From contig NZ_OAOF01000019.1 of assembly GCF_900205965.1 (NCBI RefSeq), positions 25,524 through 89,523 of the forward strand: a DNA stretch of 64,000 nt. Reading direction: 5' to 3'. Shown here one piece after another: positions 23,750 to 31,550 of this stretch. Each line of letters opens with the position of its first letter. Positions within the stretch are counted from its first letter, which is position 1. The DNA comes from Lacrimispora amygdalina. GTDB taxonomy: Bacteria; Bacillota; Clostridia; Lachnospirales; Lachnospiraceae. Both the position numbers and the translations under genes were made by a program. The notes under the pieces were generated by a model that made no database searches, was not told the DNA's origin, and saw nothing but the letters and a program-made list of their open reading frames with translations.

Positions 23750-24217
23750 ATGATACTGGATCAGATCATTCATTTGAATCGCTACATTGCTGTGGATGAC
23801 GGGATAAAGGCAGCCCTGGAGTTCATTTATTCCCATAAGGATGAGGCAGAGATGCCGGATGGAAAATATGAAATCATAAAAGATCAGGTGACGGCATTCG
23901 TGGTATCTAAAGATACGGTGAATCAGTCGTCTGCTGAGATGGAAATTCATAAAAAATTCATGGACATCCATTATGTGCTAAAGGGTAAAGAACTATGCTG
24001 TCTGGCAGATCTTCCCCAGGATATAGAATCCCACAGTTATGATAAAGAAGCAGATATTACATTTTTTCCTGGTAAATCAAAGGATTCCATTACCATTGGT
24101 ACAGGGGAATTCTATGCGGTTTGGCCATATGAACCTCATAAACCTTTGTGCAATCCAGGAGAGAAATCTGAGTTCGTTAAAAAAATTATCTGTAAAGTTA
24201 AGATAGACAGCAGATAG
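23750..24217 (+). CDS. yiaL: YhcH/YjgK/YiaL family protein
   Basis: Small cupin-like protein of 155 residues (DUF386). The motif EIHKKFMDIHYVLKGKE, with histidines near residues 65 and 72, and YAVWPYEPHKP near residue 125 supply the metal-binding histidines of the fold. Members accompany sialic-acid and keto-sugar catabolic genes and are thought to act as sugar isomerases or anomer-opening proteins; the reaction in this operon is not established. It follows the YiaK-like gene by 19 bases, reproducing the yiaK-yiaL pairing of enteric bacteria. Confidence 0.85.
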   Translation: MILDQIIHLNRYIAVDDGIKAALEFIYSHKDEAEMPDGKYEIIKDQVTAFVVSKDTVNQSSAEMEIHKKFMDIHYVLKGKELCCLADLPQDIESHSYDKEADITFFPGKSKDSITIGTGEFYAVWPYEPHKPLCNPGEKSEFVKKIICKVKIDSR

Positions 24218-24369
24218 GTAAATCTTATAAAGATTATCAGGGGGGACAGGACTGTCCGCGGTTATATATCTGGATTTCATATGCAAAATATGGTAAAATA
24301 TGTGATAAGAAGTCCGGTAAAGGTCTTTTTAAAATAAGAAAGAAATATTTAATATAAGGATGGTACTGC

Positions 24370-25080
24370 ATGCAAATTACTGCACGATATGCGAAAGAAA
24401 CTGCCAGAGAGTATGCGCTTAGAATGTTAAGAGAGAATATTATTTCCATGGAATTAAAACCAGGAAGCCCAGTCAGTGTTTATGAGTTATCAGAAGAGCT
24501 TGGAATCAGCAGGACACCTGTCAGAGAGGCACTGCTGGAGCTGAACAGAGCAAGAATTATAGAAGTATATCCCCAGAGGGGGAGTATTATTGCTTACATT
24601 GATACGGATATGGTAGAGGAGGCAAGATTCTTAAGAGCAGTTCTGGAAGTAGCTATAGTGAAATTGGCATGTGATATTGTCAGGCCTGAGGACATTGTAG
24701 AACTGGAAATGAATGTAAAGATGCAGGAGGTCTGTGCTGAGAGCCATATGCATAGTAAACTGCTTCAGCTGGATAACGAATTTCATTTTAAGTTATACAA
24801 GATGTGCAAAAAGGAGGATATCTTTATGATTAAAGATATGATGTCCATCCATTTTGACCGCGTCCGGAATATGAGTCTGAATGCTGTAAAAGATTTAAAA
24901 ATCGTGAATGATCATAAAACTATTCTGGAAGCAATCCGGAATAAAGACAAAGAAGCGGCTAAGAAATGCATGGAAAAGCATCTTAGCGGTTATTCGGTAG
25001 ATGACGAATCTCAGATGAGAGAGCTTTATCCGGAATATTTTAAGGATAATGCAAAGTGGTTGTCTGAAACAAAACAATAA
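24370..25080 (+). CDS. GntR family transcriptional regulator (FadR type)
   Basis: A 236-residue regulator: N-terminal winged helix-turn-helix (YELSEELGISRTPVREALLE, about residues 38-57) and a helical FCD-type effector domain (about 80-215), with the metal-ligand positions DNEFHFKLY near 138 and H-x-x-I-L (DHKTILEAI) near 181. It sits after the YiaL-like gene behind a 152-base gap and before the dehydrogenase, and is the obvious regulator of the sugar-acid operon. GntR proteins bind short palindromes, and a 30-bp palindrome covers the operon promoter at 19830-19859. It probably represses and is released by a pathway intermediate. Confidence 0.9.
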   Translation: MQITARYAKETAREYALRMLRENIISMELKPGSPVSVYELSEELGISRTPVREALLELNRARIIEVYPQRGSIIAYIDTDMVEEARFLRAVLEVAIVKLACDIVRPEDIVELEMNVKMQEVCAESHMHSKLLQLDNEFHFKLYKMCKKEDIFMIKDMMSIHFDRVRNMSLNAVKDLKIVNDHKTILEAIRNKDKEAAKKCMEKHLSGYSVDDESQMRELYPEYFKDNAKWLSETKQ

Positions 25081-25086
25081 AAGCGG

Positions 25087-25120
25087 CAGAGCAGGGTTTT
25101 ATAAAGTCCTGCTCTGTTTT
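25087..25120 (+). terminator. Terminator-like hairpin between gntR and the dehydrogenase
   Basis: CAGAGCAGG (25087-25095) pairs perfectly with CCTGCTCTG (25108-25116), then four T. The ribosome binding site of the next gene follows within a few bases, so this may reduce rather than abolish read-through. Confidence 0.65.
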
Positions 25121-25133
25121 GAAAGGATATATA

Positions 25134-26159
25134 ATGAAAGTCTTACGAGTGACAAATCCTGGAGTTATAGAAGTTCAAGATGATACGAAACCGGTGATTG
25201 AAAAGGCCGATGAAGTTATAATTAAAGTTCAGGCAGCTGGAATATGCGGTTCCGATATCAGTATTTATAAAGGTACATCACCGGTTGCTACTTATCCCCG
25301 TATAATTGGGCATGAATTTACTGGCGAAATAACACAGATGGGACAAGACGTTAACCGGATAAAGGATTTTAAGGTCGGGGATCATGTTGTGGTAAATCCG
25401 GTATGCAGCTGTGGAACATGCCGGATCTGCCAGAAGAAAAGGGAAAATGTATGCGCGAATTTATCGGTGATGGGAGTACATAGAGATGGCGGCTACGGAG
25501 AGTATGTAAAAGTACCCGCAAAGAACGTGTTTGCCGTCAGTAAGGATATCCCATGGGAAAAAGCAGCAATCGTGGAACCATATACGGTAGCGGCGCAGGT
25601 AACTTCCCGTGGAGGAGTGGAAGCGGGAGATACGGTTTTGATCTGCGGAAGCGGACAAATCGCATTGACCATTTTACAGGTCTGCAATATTCTTGGTGCC
25701 AGATGCATTATGACAGATCTGGTTGAGGACCGTTTAAAACGGGCAGAGGAATTTGGTGCGTTTAAGACCATCCATTCAGGAAAAGAAGATGTGGTGGCAA
25801 GAGTAAAGGAAATAACTGGTGGAATTGGTGCAGATGTTGCCATAGATGCAGCGTGTGTAGGGAAAACCCTGGAAGAGGCGGCGCTGGCGGTTCGTTCCGG
25901 TGGAGTGGTTGTTACGATGGGATTCCATGACACATTAACGCCAATTACCGAATTTCAGATCACATCAAGAGAGCTGGATATCAGAGGTTCCAGACTCAAT
26001 AATAATAAATTCCCCCAGGTAATTGAATGGTTTGAAAGCGGAAAGCTGGATCCGGGCAGGATTATTACAGACCGGTTCCATTTTACAGAGATAGAAAAGG
26101 CTTTTGAGAAATTAAAAAATGAACCGGAATCAACCATGAAGATAATTTTGACATTTTAG
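25134..26159 (+). CDS. Zinc-dependent alcohol dehydrogenase, RspB/LgoD-like
   Basis: Medium-chain dehydrogenase of 341 residues. Catalytic zinc ligands are in AAGICGSDIS (Cys38) and IGHEF; four structural-zinc cysteines lie in CSCGTCRICQKKRENVC around residues 90-106; the nucleotide fold is at about 165-270 with CGSGQIALTIL. Overall it reads like E. coli RspB and YjjN (L-galactonate 5-dehydrogenase). Placed after the regulator of a yia-like operon, it probably oxidises a sugar acid such as L-gulonate or L-galactonate. The start at 25134 has GAAAGGA upstream. Substrate is inferred only. Confidence 0.85.
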   Translation: MKVLRVTNPGVIEVQDDTKPVIEKADEVIIKVQAAGICGSDISIYKGTSPVATYPRIIGHEFTGEITQMGQDVNRIKDFKVGDHVVVNPVCSCGTCRICQKKRENVCANLSVMGVHRDGGYGEYVKVPAKNVFAVSKDIPWEKAAIVEPYTVAAQVTSRGGVEAGDTVLICGSGQIALTILQVCNILGARCIMTDLVEDRLKRAEEFGAFKTIHSGKEDVVARVKEITGGIGADVAIDAACVGKTLEEAALAVRSGGVVVTMGFHDTLTPITEFQITSRELDIRGSRLNNNKFPQVIEWFESGKLDPGRIITDRFHFTEIEKAFEKLKNEPESTMKIILTF

Positions 26160-26177
26160 GTATAGTTATTAATAAAA

Positions 26178-26220
26178 AGAGTGGCGCATCTTATTTTATA
26201 AGAATTCGCCACTCTCTTAT
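26178..26220. terminator. Bidirectional terminator between the dehydrogenase and pdaA-like gene
   Basis: AGAGTGGCG and CGCCACTCT pair across an AT-rich loop that can pair further. On the minus strand the stem ends in five T; on the plus strand a TTATTTT run follows. The flanking genes converge. Confidence 0.82.
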
Positions 26221-26237
26221 TTTAAACATCCATCTCT

Positions 26238-27095
26238 TTATTGACCGACTAATTGATCCAGGGATTTAAACTGATAACCCAGCTCTTCCCATTTGGTCAG
26301 GAGCTCATCAAGTATTTGTGCATTCGTACTGGAAGTACTGTGCAATAGCACAATGGCTCCGGGGTGAATCCGCCCTAAAAGCTTTTTAAAGGCCTCTTCC
26401 TTGGTAGGCTGTTTATCCTGATACCAGTCCACATAGGCAAGACTCCAGAAAAAAGTTTTATATCCCATCTCATTTGCCATCTGTAAGTTAGATTCACTGT
26501 ATTTGCCCTGAGGCGGACGATAATATTTTTTCATCTGCTGCCCTGTGGTTTGTTCAAACAATGTTTCTAAGTCACCCAGCTCTTTTTCAAAGGATTCCTT
26601 CGAACTCATCTTGGACATATCCGGGTGATGAAACGTATGGTTGCCTACCGTGTGTCCTTCCGCTATCATCCGTTTAACCAGATCTGGTGCAGTTTCTATG
26701 TAGTTGCCGACAACAAAAAAGGTGGCAGGTGCATGGTGCTTTTTTAATGCATCCAGAATTGCAGCAGTATTCCCGTTTTCGTAGCCGGCATCGAAGGTTA
26801 AATATAAAACCTTATCCTTGGTTTTATCTGCATAGTAAGCATTAAACTGTTTTAAGTAATCCATGGTAGCATTGGCTACCGGTGGCTGCCCTTCCTGCTG
26901 GAAGCTTAATCCCCAGTTTCCCTCTGCAGCAGCTTCTACAGCACGATGATGCCCGGTAAGCATAGCTCCCATTCGCCCGGCATAAAAGGCGCAGAACAGG
27001 AACAGAAATATCTTCAGGGCGTTCTTTCCCTTTTCAGGTGAAACGGAAATTGTTCTGATTTTATCGGCCAGTCTTAATCGGTTGAACCATTTCAT
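26238..27095 (-). CDS. PdaA-like polysaccharide (de-N-acetylase) deacetylase
   Basis: A 285-residue membrane-anchored NodB-fold deacetylase: basic N terminus, one membrane segment (about 28-46), then the catalytic domain. Motifs present: TFDAGYENG near residue 99 (metal-binding Asp), NHTFHHPDMS near residue 152 (metal His pair), YRPPQGKYS near residue 192, and VLLHS near residue 250. The leading NWGLSFQ with downstream PPVANATMDYLKQFNAYY is typical of PdaA, which removes the acetyl group from muramic acid during delta-lactam formation in spore cortex. This suggests a spore former. Single gene, convergent with the dehydrogenase. Confidence 0.86.
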   Translation of the reverse strand: MKWFNRLRLADKIRTISVSPEKGKNALKIFLFLFCAFYAGRMGAMLTGHHRAVEAAAEGNWGLSFQQEGQPPVANATMDYLKQFNAYYADKTKDKVLYLTFDAGYENGNTAAILDALKKHHAPATFFVVGNYIETAPDLVKRMIAEGHTVGNHTFHHPDMSKMSSKESFEKELGDLETLFEQTTGQQMKKYYRPPQGKYSESNLQMANEMGYKTFFWSLAYVDWYQDKQPTKEEAFKKLLGRIHPGAIVLLHSTSSTNAQILDELLTKWEELGYQFKSLDQLVGQ

Positions 27096-27161
27096 AGTAA
27101 AACTCCGTTATGTACGTTTGTTTCAATATATGACAGAGTTTCGGAAATATATGCGGAAGGA

Positions 27162-27491
27162 TTATTGTTCAGACCATTTCTCTCCCCAGATTTTCATCTG
27201 ATTGACCACGTTTTGTAAATCCATGCCTTTCTCTGTCAGGGTGTAATTAACTGCTGGCGGTATGGTTGGGATGACTTCTCTTGTTAAAATACCATGAGAT
27301 TCTAACAGACGCAGACAGGCAGTCAGAGTTTTGGGACTGATCCCGTGTAAATTCATTCTAAGTTCTCCGAAACGTTTTGTGCCTGAGAAAAGATTTTTTA
27401 CAATAAGAAAGGACCATTTCCCCCCAATGATGTTAAACATTTTTTCAACATGACATTCCAGGGTTTTGGGTTTTATTTCTTTATTCTTCAT
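27162..27491 (-). CDS. HxlR family winged-helix regulator
   Basis: A 109-residue MarR-like regulator of the HxlR class. The core HVEKMFNIIGGKWSFLIVKN, ISPKTLTACLRLLESHGIL and YTLTEKGMDL gives the winged helix. The start at 27491 has AAGGAAG upstream, whereas an ATG at 27518 does not. It is divergent from the PhzF-family gene, and the shared 130-bp region holds a 10-bp inverted repeat, so it probably regulates that gene and itself. HxlR proteins often respond to electrophiles or redox stress; no effector can be inferred. The single cysteine near the N terminus (LECHVEK) is worth noting, since such cysteines are redox switches in some members. Confidence 0.88.
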   Translation of the reverse strand: MKNKEIKPKTLECHVEKMFNIIGGKWSFLIVKNLFSGTKRFGELRMNLHGISPKTLTACLRLLESHGILTREVIPTIPPAVNYTLTEKGMDLQNVVNQMKIWGEKWSEQ

Positions 27492-27529
27492 GATTTTTTC
27501 TTCCTTGCTATTATTCATTTGATAGTTAG

Positions 27530-27588
27530 TATCTTTTGTGTAATTATATAACGAAAATGTAATTACTTGTCAAGATAAACAAAAGATA
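27530..27588. promoter_or_regulatory. Divergent control region with inverted repeats
   Basis: TATCTTTTGT (27530-27539) and its exact reverse complement ACAAAAGATA (27579-27588) flank a 39-bp AT-rich centre with two TGTAATTA copies. Probably holds both promoters and HxlR sites. Confidence 0.55.
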
Positions 27589-27623
27589 TTAAGATGAAGA
27601 GACAAAAAACAGGAGGATTTATC

Positions 27624-28526
27624 ATGAAAAAATCATATCGGATCTATCAGGTAGATTCATTTACACGGGAGAGATTTACAGGAAATCCCGCAGGAGTGGT
27701 GGCCAATGCTGACGGTTTAAGTGACAGTATGATGCTTAAAATGGCAAGGGAGTTAAATAATTCCGAGACAGCATTTATTTTTTCCGGATCAGAAGGGGAG
27801 TATGATGTTCATGTCCGTTTTTTCACACCGCTGTGCGAAGTACCTGTCTGTGGTCATGCCACAATCGCAGCCCATTATATCAGAGCGTTAGAAAGAGGGC
27901 TGACATCCGGGGTGGTTATCCAGAAAACCGGGGCAGGAATTCTTCCTGTTGAAATCTGGTCTGAAAATGAAGATTACACCATCACCATGACACAGGGAGA
28001 GGTGAAGGTCGGAGATCCGCTGCCTTTACCCGTTCAGATGGAGATACTGGCAGCTCTGGGGATTCCGGCAGAAAAACAGAGAAAGGATTGCCCAATTGCC
28101 ATAGCATCAACCGGTCATTCCAAAGTAATGATTGGCATCACAGAGCCAAACCTGCTTCATCAATTAAAACCGGACCTTGCAAAGCTCACAGAAATCAGCT
28201 TTCGAACCGGCTGCAATGGATACTATGTATTTACACTTCACCCAGATGAACCCATTCTTGTTCATGGAAGAATGTTCGCGCCGGCCATTGGAATTGCAGA
28301 AGACCCTGTGACGGGAAATGCCAATGGACCTTTAGGGGCTTACTTCATTACGTACGGACTGTTTGGTAAAGAGAAAGAGGAATTTGCGTTTGAAGCGGTA
28401 CAGGGGGAAGCCATCGGGCGTATGGGAAAGATTGGAGTTAAGGTATTAATCGCACAGGGAAAGCCGGTAAAAGTAAAAATTACAGGCAGAGCAGTGATTG
28501 TCTTCTCAACAGAATTGGAATTATAA
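27624..28526 (+). CDS. PhzF family isomerase-like protein
   Basis: A 300-residue protein with the two-lobed diaminopimelate-epimerase-like fold of PhzF. The N-terminal lobe carries VDSFTRERFTGNPAGVV near residue 7 and NNSETAFIF near residue 44, whose Glu is the family catalytic acid; PVCGHATIAAHYI follows near residue 75. The C-terminal lobe has EDPVTGNANGPLGAY near residue 225. Outside phenazine pathways, PhzF homologues are mostly uncharacterised and may act on aromatic or amino-acid-derived metabolites. AGGAGG lies 7 bases before the ATG at 27624. Divergent HxlR regulation suggests inducible expression. Confidence 0.88.
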   Translation: MKKSYRIYQVDSFTRERFTGNPAGVVANADGLSDSMMLKMARELNNSETAFIFSGSEGEYDVHVRFFTPLCEVPVCGHATIAAHYIRALERGLTSGVVIQKTGAGILPVEIWSENEDYTITMTQGEVKVGDPLPLPVQMEILAALGIPAEKQRKDCPIAIASTGHSKVMIGITEPNLLHQLKPDLAKLTEISFRTGCNGYYVFTLHPDEPILVHGRMFAPAIGIAEDPVTGNANGPLGAYFITYGLFGKEKEEFAFEAVQGEAIGRMGKIGVKVLIAQGKPVKVKITGRAVIVFSTELEL

Positions 28527-28531
28527 CAAAA

Positions 28532-28577
28532 AAAGGATTTTTATCCGGCGGTTACCCCGACCAGGTAAAAATCCTTT
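28532..28577. terminator. Terminator between phzF and arcC
   Basis: AAAGGATTTTTA and its exact complement TAAAAATCCTTT form a 12-bp stem. On the minus strand the hairpin runs into seven T, so it mainly serves the carbamate kinase gene; it can also stop the plus-strand transcript. Confidence 0.85.
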
Positions 28578-28583
28578 CTGTCT

Positions 28584-29522
28584 TTATTCTTCCGTTATGA
28601 CTGTACCGGCTTTTCCGATCAGACTTTCCTCTGCTTTTTCAAGGGAAGTAATGACCGCTTTCCGATTCCTGCCGTGCTGAATGAAATCTAAGGATGCCTC
28701 AATTTTTGGAAGCATAGAGGAGGATTCAAACTGATTGTCTTCTATATATGATGCAGCTTCCGCTCTGTTCATCTGACCGATGGGTTTTTCTTCCGGCTTG
28801 CCGAAGTTTAGGGTTACGTTATCCACGTTTGTTAATATCATGAGCACATCAGCATCGATTTCTTTCGCCAGAAGTCCTGCAGCTCTGTCCTTCTCAATCA
28901 CAGCACTGGCACCTTTTAAGTAGCAGCCCTGCTCCATGACAGGGATCCCGCCGCCTCCGCAGGCGATTACAATCTGATCTGCATCCATAACTGCCTTTAT
29001 AATATCAATCTCAACGATGGAAACCGGTTTTGGAGAAGCAACAACTCTGCGGAATCCTTTACTCGGAACCTCTTCTACAAAGTTTCCCTTTTCCTCTTCT
29101 TCCTTTGCTTCCTCCGCTGTCATGAAACGGCCGATGGGTTTCATGGGTGTGTAGAAAGCCTCATCATAGGGGTTTACCATCATCTGGGTTAAAATGGTAG
29201 CTACGGATTTATAGATCCCCCTGGTCATAAGTTCTGCACGGATACCATTTTGCAGATCATAGCCGATATAGCCCTGACTCATGGCAGAACAGACTGACAT
29301 GGGAGCGGAGGTGTAACCATCATGCTGTTTTCCAAATTCATTCATTGCAGTATGGATCATTCCTACCTGTGGGGCATTGCTGTGAGTAACAGCTACCTGC
29401 CAGCCGGACTGAATAAAATCTGCAATTACTTTGGAAGTTTTGGCTACTGCAGTTTTCTGTTCCGGAAGGTTCGTTCCCAAAGCATGGTGTCCCAAAGCTA
29501 TCACAATACGTTTTTTAGCCAT
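28584..29522 (-). CDS. arcC: Carbamate kinase
   Basis: Makes ATP from carbamoyl phosphate and ADP (or the reverse), the last step of arginine/agmatine or purine-derived fermentation; cytoplasmic. The 312-residue protein shows the amino-acid-kinase fold: IVIALGHHALG at the N terminus, VTHSNAPQVG near residue 47, VIACGGGGIPV near residue 205, and ILTNVDNV near residue 250. Start at 29522 has AGAGG upstream. It is monocistronic with its own promoter and terminator, and arginine deiminase is absent; the ornithine carbamoyltransferase gene is 21 kb away. Usual family glycine-rich motif at the N terminus reads GHHALG rather than GGNAL, a noticeable variant. Confidence 0.92.
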   Translation of the reverse strand: MAKKRIVIALGHHALGTNLPEQKTAVAKTSKVIADFIQSGWQVAVTHSNAPQVGMIHTAMNEFGKQHDGYTSAPMSVCSAMSQGYIGYDLQNGIRAELMTRGIYKSVATILTQMMVNPYDEAFYTPMKPIGRFMTAEEAKEEEEKGNFVEEVPSKGFRRVVASPKPVSIVEIDIIKAVMDADQIVIACGGGGIPVMEQGCYLKGASAVIEKDRAAGLLAKEIDADVLMILTNVDNVTLNFGKPEEKPIGQMNRAEAASYIEDNQFESSSMLPKIEASLDFIQHGRNRKAVITSLEKAEESLIGKAGTVITEE

Positions 29523-29569
29523 ATCATTTCCTCTCAGTTTCATGTATTTTAGTCAAAAATTATAGAAAT

Positions 29570-29598
29570 ATTATAGTATCAGGAGAGGAAAAAAGCAA
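29570..29598 (-). promoter_or_regulatory. Promoter of arcC
   Basis: Read on the minus strand: TTGCTT (29593-29598), 17-base spacer, consensus TATAAT (29570-29575), 48 bases before the start codon. Confidence 0.75.
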
Positions 29599-29734
29599 CC
29601 GCTTTCGGACAACTGGGGGTTTGAGAAAAGATTTCAATAGAATTTAGAAATAATTTTAAAAAAATTAAGTGGATATCCTGAAAACTGATGGTATAATGTT
29701 TAAGAAGATACAGAAAATGAAAGGAGTGGTACGT

Positions 29735-30487
29735 ATGACAGGAATTATTTTGCATCTGCTTCTTCCCTTATTTACCTACACGCTGACTACTACTTTCCTG
29801 TATCTGGCGGTTCCCATTGAACCTCTTTTAGCTACGGGATTATCTGCAGCACTTAACATTCCGGTTTTGCTGTGGATTTACTTCTATGATCAGAAAAGAA
29901 GAGGATATTCCCCGTCAGAGAGCCGAAAACCCGGAAGTGGTCTTATATTTATCTTTCTGCTTGGAGCCTCTCTTTGTATTCTGGGAAATTCGATCGTGGA
30001 ACTCATGGGACTGACCAGAATATCGAAGGCGTATCAGGAAGCGGCGAATGCCCTGTATACTCCTCCGATTGTGATTCAGCTTGCGGCATCCGGTTTCATC
30101 ATTCCGGCAGCAGAGGAGCTGATTTTCAGGGGGATGATATTTGCTTCCCTGCGGGATAAGTTCTCTTTTGGACTATCGGCAGTGGTATCAGCCGGATTAT
30201 TCGGACTTTACCACGGAAATCTTCCCCAGGGAGTTTATGCATTTTTAATCGGTCTTACGGCAGCATGGCTTTATGAAAGAACGAAAGCTTTGCTGGCGCC
30301 ATGCATGCTTCACATCTCGGCGAATCTATTTTCTCTTTTCATAACGAACACGAAGCTGTCTGATTTTCTGTTTCAAAGAGAACATGCTGTAGTGACTGCA
30401 GCTGTTATAGCTGCGGCAGTCGTTGTGACTGCAATCTGTTTTGTCCGGATTTATAGGAAAAATAACCTAAAGGAGGATATTGTGTGA
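29735..30487 (+). CDS. CPBP family intramembrane glutamic protease
   Basis: Integral membrane protein of 250 residues with about seven helices. It carries the three CPBP (CAAX protease/bacteriocin-processing, ABI) motifs: PAAEELIFRG near residue 125, FGLYHGNLPQ near residue 161 and HISANLFSL near residue 197, whose Glu and His residues form the active site. Members process prenylated or signal-type peptides or give bacteriocin immunity. The start at 29735 has AAGGAG upstream. It overlaps the glycosyltransferase start by 4 bases, so the two are translated together, though a shared pathway is not evident. Confidence 0.88.
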   Translation: MTGIILHLLLPLFTYTLTTTFLYLAVPIEPLLATGLSAALNIPVLLWIYFYDQKRRGYSPSESRKPGSGLIFIFLLGASLCILGNSIVELMGLTRISKAYQEAANALYTPPIVIQLAASGFIIPAAEELIFRGMIFASLRDKFSFGLSAVVSAGLFGLYHGNLPQGVYAFLIGLTAAWLYERTKALLAPCMLHISANLFSLFITNTKLSDFLFQREHAVVTAAVIAAAVVVTAICFVRIYRKNNLKEDIV

Positions 30488-31503
30488 AACTCTTATCTGT
30501 AGCAATTCCATGTTATAATTCAGAATCCTATATGAGGCACTGCATCGATTCCCTGCTGCCAGGTGGAGAAGAAGTAGAGATTCTTATCGTAGATGACGGT
30601 TCTACAAAAGACCGTACAGCTGAAATTGCAGATGAATATGAACGGAATTATCCTGGCATCTGCAGGGCGATTCATCAGGAGAATGGCGGACATGGAGAAG
30701 CGGTGAATGCAGGATTAAGAAATGCAACCGGAATTTATTTTAAGGTAGTGGACAGCGACGACTGGGTGGATGAATCTGCTTATATGGAAATTCTCAACAC
30801 GCTCAGGCGCTTTGTCTTTGGAGAGAAGACGCTTGATATGCTGGTGAGCAATTTTGTCTATGAAAAACAGGGTTCAAAGCGGAAAAAAGTCATGAATTAC
30901 CGGACCGCACTTCCGGAGAATGAGCTGATTGACTGGGATGATGTAAAGGTTTTTGTGCTGGGGCAGTACATTCTCATGCACTCTGTAATCTACCGGACTG
31001 AGCTGCTTAAGCAGTGCGGCCTGGAATTACCGAAACATACATTCTATGTAGATAATATATTTGTTTACCAGCCGCTTCCCCATGTAAAAACAATGTATTA
31101 TCTGAATGTAAACTTTTACCGTTATTTTATAGGCAGGGATGATCAGTCTGTCAATGAACAGGTTATGATCGGGCGTATTGACCAGCAGATCCGGGTGACA
31201 AAGCTGATGCTATCCTATTATGATGTAACGAAGATAAAACAGCGCAAACTTCGCCGTTACATGGTGAGGTATTTAGAGATAATGATGGTTATTACCTCAA
31301 TTCTTGCCATTAAGTCCGGAACAGAGGAAAATATGGAGAAAAAGGAAGAATTGTGGCAGAGTCTGAGAAAGCAGAATTTAAAGCTTTATCTAAGACTGCG
31401 TTACGGATTCCTGGGACAAGGAGTAAATCTGCCTGGGAAAGGCGGAATGAAATTCCCCATCGCCATTTATAAAATGACCCAGAAATTCTTTGGATTTAAT
31501 TAG
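30484..31503 (+). CDS. Family 2 glycosyltransferase
   Basis: A 339-residue GT-A fold transferase. N-terminal SVAIPCYNSESYMRHCIDSL, then ILIVDDGSTKDRTAEIA, and the metal/nucleotide-sugar motif VVDSDDWVD near residue 90 define the catalytic domain (about 1-220). The rest is a basic C-terminal region with no membrane helix, so it is probably peripheral. It would transfer a sugar to a surface polymer, lipid or teichoic-acid-like acceptor. GTG start overlapping the protease gene by 4 bases with GGAGG upstream; a terminator follows. Confidence 0.9.
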   Translation: MKLLSVAIPCYNSESYMRHCIDSLLPGGEEVEILIVDDGSTKDRTAEIADEYERNYPGICRAIHQENGGHGEAVNAGLRNATGIYFKVVDSDDWVDESAYMEILNTLRRFVFGEKTLDMLVSNFVYEKQGSKRKKVMNYRTALPENELIDWDDVKVFVLGQYILMHSVIYRTELLKQCGLELPKHTFYVDNIFVYQPLPHVKTMYYLNVNFYRYFIGRDDQSVNEQVMIGRIDQQIRVTKLMLSYYDVTKIKQRKLRRYMVRYLEIMMVITSILAIKSGTEENMEKKEELWQSLRKQNLKLYLRLRYGFLGQGVNLPGKGGMKFPIAIYKMTQKFFGFN

Positions 31504-31513
31504 AGTGGGATCT

Positions 31514-31550
31514 AAAAAGGCCTTCCCGGCAGGTGGGAAAGCCTTTTTTT
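31514..31550 (+). terminator. Terminator after the glycosyltransferase
   Basis: AAAAAGGCCTTCCC pairs with GGGAAAGCCTTTTT (one mismatch), ending in a T run. The convergent minus-strand PAP2 gene ends at the same spot. Confidence 0.85.

Noticed and set aside
24244..24257. Dyad GGACAG-GA-CTGTCC in the gap before gntR
   Set aside because: Too short and not placed on a recognisable promoter; no T-tract for a terminator.
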